Below are positions 5,338 through 8,289 of a stretch of 8,289 bases of DNA, one piece after another. Numbering within the stretch: position 1 is the stretch's first letter; each line of letters starts with the position of its first letter. The notes below the pieces were generated by a model that was not told the origin of the DNA, did not search any database, and saw only the letters and a program-made list of their open reading frames with translations. Both the position numbers and the translations under genes were made by a program. Origin of the DNA: CAVSUR01 sp052143655. GTDB taxonomy: Bacteria > Actinomycetota > Actinomycetes > Streptosporangiales > Streptosporangiaceae. The stretch covers positions 1 to 8,289 of the forward strand of contig JBKQSL010000532.1 of NCBI GenBank assembly GCA_052143655.1. The letters are read 5' to 3'.

Positions 5338-5994
5338 ATGGCCGACACGCGCGACGAGCTTCATGTCTACGAAGGAGTCCGGCCCCAGCGAGAGGGCGAC
5401 ATGGCCCTGGAGAGCCAGGGCATGGCGCCGATCCCGGCCGGCCACCGCTATGGCGGCGTGCACCGGATGTTCACCGTCTGGTTCAACGCCCAACATGGAG
5501 CTGTCCGGCGTGTTCGCCGGCCCGCTGGCGGTCATGTTCGGCCTGGGCTTCGGCCTCGGCCTGGTGGCGATCGTCGCCGGCACCATCGTCGGCTCGGTGC
5601 CGGTCGCGATGCCACCTACGCCTCCGACTACAGCTGCTGCATGAAGCCGGACTCCTCCAAGGCCGCCATCTTCTGGCTGACCCTGGCCGGGCTGACGGCG
5701 TCCTACGTCTGGGTGGAGGGCATCGGCCTGGCCGGCGCCAGCGTGCTGGGCAACCAGACGGCGGCCCTGGTGGCCTTCGTGGTCGGCTTCGCGGCGATGG
5801 TGCCTTTCATGAACACCTCGCTGGTGGTAGGCCCGGTGGCGACCGCGCTGCACGGCGCGGACCTGGCCTTCTACGTGGGCTTCGTGGTCACAGGGGTGCT
5901 GTATTTCGTGCTGCGCAAGGTGGCCCCGAGCACCCTGCCAGTACACGACGTGGAAGCCGCCGTCGCGGTCACCGCCGACGGGACGCCGCGGTAG
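5338..5994 (+). pseudogene. NCS1-family permease (nucleobase/hydantoin/allantoin type), degraded
   Basis: Pieces of an NCS1 transporter lie in the right order but in changing frames and far short of the 450-500 residues of the family. Piece 1 (5338-5490): ALESQGMAPIPAGHRYGGVHRMFTVWF..., the cytoplasmic N-terminus and start of helix 1. Piece 2 (5492-5611, another frame): MELSGVFAGPLAVMFGLG... to GSVPVAM, helices 1-2. Piece 3 (5611 to about 5770, first frame again): TYASDYS..MKPDSSKAAIFW, the mid-protein YASDYSRY-type motif and the helix after it. Piece 4 (about 5770-5994): LVAFVVGFAAMVPFMNTSL..., the last helices and tail. The first shift is one extra C in the run 5489-5491. The joins at 5609-5613 and about 5757-5775 are consistent with deletions removing helices. 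The start is clear: GGAGGG at 5329-5334 before ATG 5338. A functional transporter is not possible as written. The full-length protein would have imported a nitrogenous ring compound for the two downstream hydrolases. Confidence 0.75.
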
Positions 5995-6035
5995 CCGCCG
6001 CTGACGGCCGGCCGGTCCGGCCGCCTGCCGGCGGC
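5994..6035 (+). other. Intercistronic hairpin between permease remnant and M20 gene
   Basis: GCCGCCG (5994-6000) pairs with CGGCGGC (6029-6035), and within the loop CGGCCGG (6009-6015) is followed after one T by its complement CCGGCCG (6017-6023). It could tune mRNA stability or polarity between the genes. In DNA this GC-rich such symmetry arises easily, so significance is modest. The strong RBS of the next gene follows it. Confidence 0.35.
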
Positions 6036-6066
6036 GCAACCGACAGTTTGTGAGGAGGAGCGCCGG

Positions 6067-7317
6067 ATGAGCACCGATCTCGTGGAGCCGGGATCCGCCG
6101 CCGCCGTGCTGGCCAGTGTCGACCTCGACCGGGCCGTCGACCTGGTCCGCGAGGTGTGCCGGATCCCGAGCGTCCTGGGCCAGGAGGGCGAGCTTGCCGC
6201 CTTCCTCGCCGCGGTTATGCAGGGCTCGGGCTTCGAGGCGGTGACCCAGCAGCCGGTGTTCCCCGGCCGGCCCAACGCGGTCGGCGAGGTCAGCTTCGGC
6301 CCGGGGCCCCGGGTGGTGCTCACCGGTCACATGGACACCAAGCCGGTCTCGCGCGGCTGGCAGGCCGCGGCGCCGTTCTCCGGCGACCTGATCGACGGAG
6401 CCGTCTACGGGCACGGGATCAAGGACATGAAGGCCGCCCTGGCCTGCCAGATCGTCGCGATCGAGGCGATGGCGGCCAGCGGCCTGCCGCTGTCGGGCAC
6501 GCTGGCGATGGCCGCGGTCAGCGACCACATGGGCGACCAGGCGGGGTCCAAGGCCTACTTCGACGTCCACCCGGCGGACCTGTGCGTCCTCGGCGAGCTG
6601 AGCGACAACCAGGTCTGCCTGGGGCATCGCGGCCGGTACTACTTCGACGTGACGGTGAGGGGCCGGCCGGCCCACACCTGCCACAAGCACGACGCCGTCA
6701 ACGCCAATGTGCTCGCCGCCCAGGCGGTGCTGGCCCTGGATGCCTCCCGGCTGGAGCCGCCGCTGGGCGACGGGGTCGGCGAGCTGTTCGGCGCCGAGAC
6801 CTACATCGTGCCCGGCCGCATCTACGGGGGGCTGCCGCCCGGCGGCCCGTCGATGATCCCGGACGAATGCGTGATCCGGGTGGACTGCCGGCCCCAGCCT
6901 GGGGTAAGCACGGACCAGGTGCGGGCCGAGATCGACCGCTGCCTGGAGCAGGCGCGGGCGGCCGATCCCCGGTTCAGCGCGGAGGTGGCGCTGGCGGACG
7001 TCAAGAACGGCTACCTGGCCCGGCCGCAGGAGGAGGTCGTCCGGCTGATGACCGACGCCGTCCGGCTCGTGCGCGGCGGCGAGCCTGCCCAGGTCACCGA
7101 GAACTGGCTGGGTGATACGGCCAGCTTCGGCGCCATGGTGCCGACCGTGATCTTCGGACCCGGCGGCCCGCCGGTCTACTGCCCCGACGAGCACCTGTCC
7201 GTCGCCGTCATCCACGAGGCCACCAAGGCGTACGCGGCTTTCGCCGCGCTGGCGCTGGCGGGCACAGCCGACGCGCCGGCCGGCCCGGCGGCCGACCAGG
7301 TGGACCATGAGCTCTGA
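6067..7317 (+). CDS. M20-family metallohydrolase (ArgE/DapE/amidohydrolase-like) with an atypical active site
   Basis: A 416-residue zinc-hydrolase of the M20 clan at normal length. Metal site: TGHMDTKP (residues 86-93; His88, Asp90), then YGHGIKDMKAA (114-124; Asp120 as bridging ligand). The dimerisation-domain His203 is in RPAHT, Glu177 in VLGEL fits the third-ligand position, and IFGPGGPPVYCPDEHLS (about 362-378) is the C-terminal metal segment. Odd: the usual catalytic/metal Glu pair (DEExG) is replaced by SDHMGDQAG at 152-160, so neither Glu is present, and the usual His in the C-terminal AHxPDE block is Cys372 with His376 nearby. It may be a divergent subfamily with altered metal use. 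Expected chemistry is amide hydrolysis of a small N-acyl or carbamoyl compound in the cytoplasm. AGGAGGAG at 6053-6060 lies 6 nt before the ATG. Its end overlaps the next gene by 11 nt, so the two are translationally coupled. Confidence 0.87.
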   Translation: MSTDLVEPGSAAAVLASVDLDRAVDLVREVCRIPSVLGQEGELAAFLAAVMQGSGFEAVTQQPVFPGRPNAVGEVSFGPGPRVVLTGHMDTKPVSRGWQAAAPFSGDLIDGAVYGHGIKDMKAALACQIVAIEAMAASGLPLSGTLAMAAVSDHMGDQAGSKAYFDVHPADLCVLGELSDNQVCLGHRGRYYFDVTVRGRPAHTCHKHDAVNANVLAAQAVLALDASRLEPPLGDGVGELFGAETYIVPGRIYGGLPPGGPSMIPDECVIRVDCRPQPGVSTDQVRAEIDRCLEQARAADPRFSAEVALADVKNGYLARPQEEVVRLMTDAVRLVRGGEPAQVTENWLGDTASFGAMVPTVIFGPGGPPVYCPDEHLSVAVIHEATKAYAAFAALALAGTADAPAGPAADQVDHEL

Positions 7318-8266
7318 CAGCTTCGACAGCCTGCTGGACCAGTGCCTGCAGGTCCGGCCGGGCGAGCAGGTGGTGCTGCTGACCGACGCCGGGACCGATG
7401 CCGGGGTGGCCGGCCGGCTGCTGGAGTCCATCGCCACCCGCGACGGCATCCCGCTGCTGGCCCGGATGCCCGCACCGCACCTGCCCGGCACCGAGCCGCC
7501 GCCCGCGGTCGCGGCGATGATGCTGGCGGCCGGCGCGGTGATCGAGCTCACCAGCCTGTTCATCGGCTCCAGCCGGGCCCGGCAGGAGGCCACCGGGCGG
7601 GGCGTGCGCTACCTGGCCATGCCGGGGGTGACGATGCACACCTTCCGCCCGGGCGGCCCGCTGGACGTGGACTTCGAGCGGCAGCGCGGCGATGCCGAGC
7701 GAGTCGGCCGGGCCTGGGCGGCGGCGCGGCAGTTCCGGCTGACCACGCCGGCCGGCACGGACCTGCGGGGGTCGGTGGACGGCCGTCCCGGCCGGGTGCT
7801 GCACGGGATGGCCACCCAGCCGGGCGCCTACATGGCCCCGCCGGATATCGAGGCGGGCACCGCGCCGGTCGAGGGCACCGCCAGCGGCACCGTGGTCGTA
7901 GACGGGGACCTGCTGTTCATGGGCCGCGGACCGCTGGCCGAGCCGGTCGTGCTGGAGGTGCGCGCCGGCCGGGTCACCGGCATCGAGGGCTCGCAGCGCA
8001 GCCGGCTGACCGCGATGATCGAGCGGTGCGCCGACGAGCAGATGTCCAACCTGGCCGAGGTGTCGATGGCCTTCAACCCGAACGGCACCATCTGCGCGGT
8101 GCCCATGGAGACCGAGTCCGCGCGCGGCACCGCGCATGTCGCGCTGGGCAACTCGCTGGCCTACGGAGGCGTAGTCAGCGCCGCCGCGCACCTGGACTGC
8201 GTGATGCGCGACGCGACCCTGGAACTGGACGGCGCGCTGGTGATGACGCAGGGAACCGTGCAGTGA
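7307..8266 (+). CDS. M29 aminopeptidase / NicX-like metalloenzyme
   Basis: A 319-residue protein of the family that joins thermophilic M29 aminopeptidases with NicX (2,5-dihydroxypyridine 5,6-dioxygenase) and is often annotated leucyl aminopeptidase. Seen: PAGTDLRGSVDGRPG (148-162), MAPPDIEAGTAPVEGTASGTVVVDG (central, about 176-200), then the metal-ligand region with AEVSMAFNPNG (Glu251), PMETESARGTAHVALG (Glu268/Glu270, His277) and AAHLDCVMRDATLELDG (His295, Asp297). All expected metal ligands are present, so it looks functional. Whether it is a peptidase or a ring-opening oxygenase cannot be told from sequence; with an NCS1 permease and an M20 amidase beside it, a NicX-like ring-opening step followed by amide hydrolysis is attractive. 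The start codon ATG 7307 lies within the end of the M20 gene, with a weak AGGTGG just upstream, implying coupled translation. Confidence 0.85.
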   Translation: MSSDSFDSLLDQCLQVRPGEQVVLLTDAGTDAGVAGRLLESIATRDGIPLLARMPAPHLPGTEPPPAVAAMMLAAGAVIELTSLFIGSSRARQEATGRGVRYLAMPGVTMHTFRPGGPLDVDFERQRGDAERVGRAWAAARQFRLTTPAGTDLRGSVDGRPGRVLHGMATQPGAYMAPPDIEAGTAPVEGTASGTVVVDGDLLFMGRGPLAEPVVLEVRAGRVTGIEGSQRSRLTAMIERCADEQMSNLAEVSMAFNPNGTICAVPMETESARGTAHVALGNSLAYGGVVSAAAHLDCVMRDATLELDGALVMTQGTVQ

Positions 8267-8289
8267 CCCGGATCGGCACCGACGCGCCG
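8263..8289 (+). CDS. Start of a further operon gene (partial)
   Basis: GTG at 8263 overlaps the preceding stop as GTGA and has AGGGA at 8250-8254, 8 nt upstream. Nine codons (beginning MTRIGTDAP) are visible before the window ends. This arrangement is typical of a coupled next gene, but the fragment is too short to name. Confidence 0.5.

Noticed and set aside
5317..7593. A 758-codon open frame on the minus strand across the permease, M20 and M29-like genes
   Set aside because: It is antisense to genes with clear family motifs, has His/Arg/Gly/Pro-rich composition without domains, and is expected when GC-rich plus-strand genes leave the opposite frame free of stops.

Overview
The window is very GC-rich, with strongly G/C-biased third codon positions, dense gene packing and Shine-Dalgarno-led ATG/GTG starts. 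This fits a high-GC actinomycete (Actinomycetota); I cannot place it more precisely. No rRNA, tRNA, CRISPR array, transposase or replication origin is visible.

Layout. (1) Bases 1-738, plus strand: the tail of an unrecognised gene, then a small class I SAM-dependent methyltransferase. A GC-rich hairpin at 749-788 separates them from the convergent block. (2) Bases 854-5025, minus strand: a reactive-sulfur / persulfide-handling cluster. In transcription order it holds a rhodanese, a TauE/SafE-type sulfur exporter (interrupted), a CsoR/CstR-family repressor, a DUF302 protein, an OsmC-family protein, and a cysteine-desulfurase-like class V aminotransferase with an internal deletion. Three near-identical operators of the form RTACCCC-N3-GGGTATWA, each running into its own -10 box, lie before the rhodanese, the repressor and the OsmC gene, so the cluster reads as three units of one regulon. 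The repressor has the two Cys of the family but Gly at the copper-ligand His position, which points to a CstR-like persulfide sensor. (3) Bases 5208-8289, plus strand: a divergent, apparently catabolic operon. It has an AT-rich promoter island with a palindrome, a wrecked NCS1-family (nucleobase/hydantoin-type) permease, an atypical M20 metallohydrolase, an M29/NicX-like metalloprotein overlapping it, and the first codons of a further gene through a GTGA overlap. The set suggests uptake and breakdown of a nitrogen heterocycle or amide, but the substrate cannot be read from the sequence.

The most unusual aspect is the number of local rearrangements in otherwise well-conserved genes. The aminotransferase seems to lack a segment carrying the PLP phosphate-binding loop. 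The exporter gene carries a 44-nt insertion whose own coding frame resembles a phospholipase C/phosphoesterase motif. The permease has one 1-nt insertion and two large deletions. Either this locus is decaying by microhomology-mediated rearrangement, or the assembly is chimeric; read-level data would decide.
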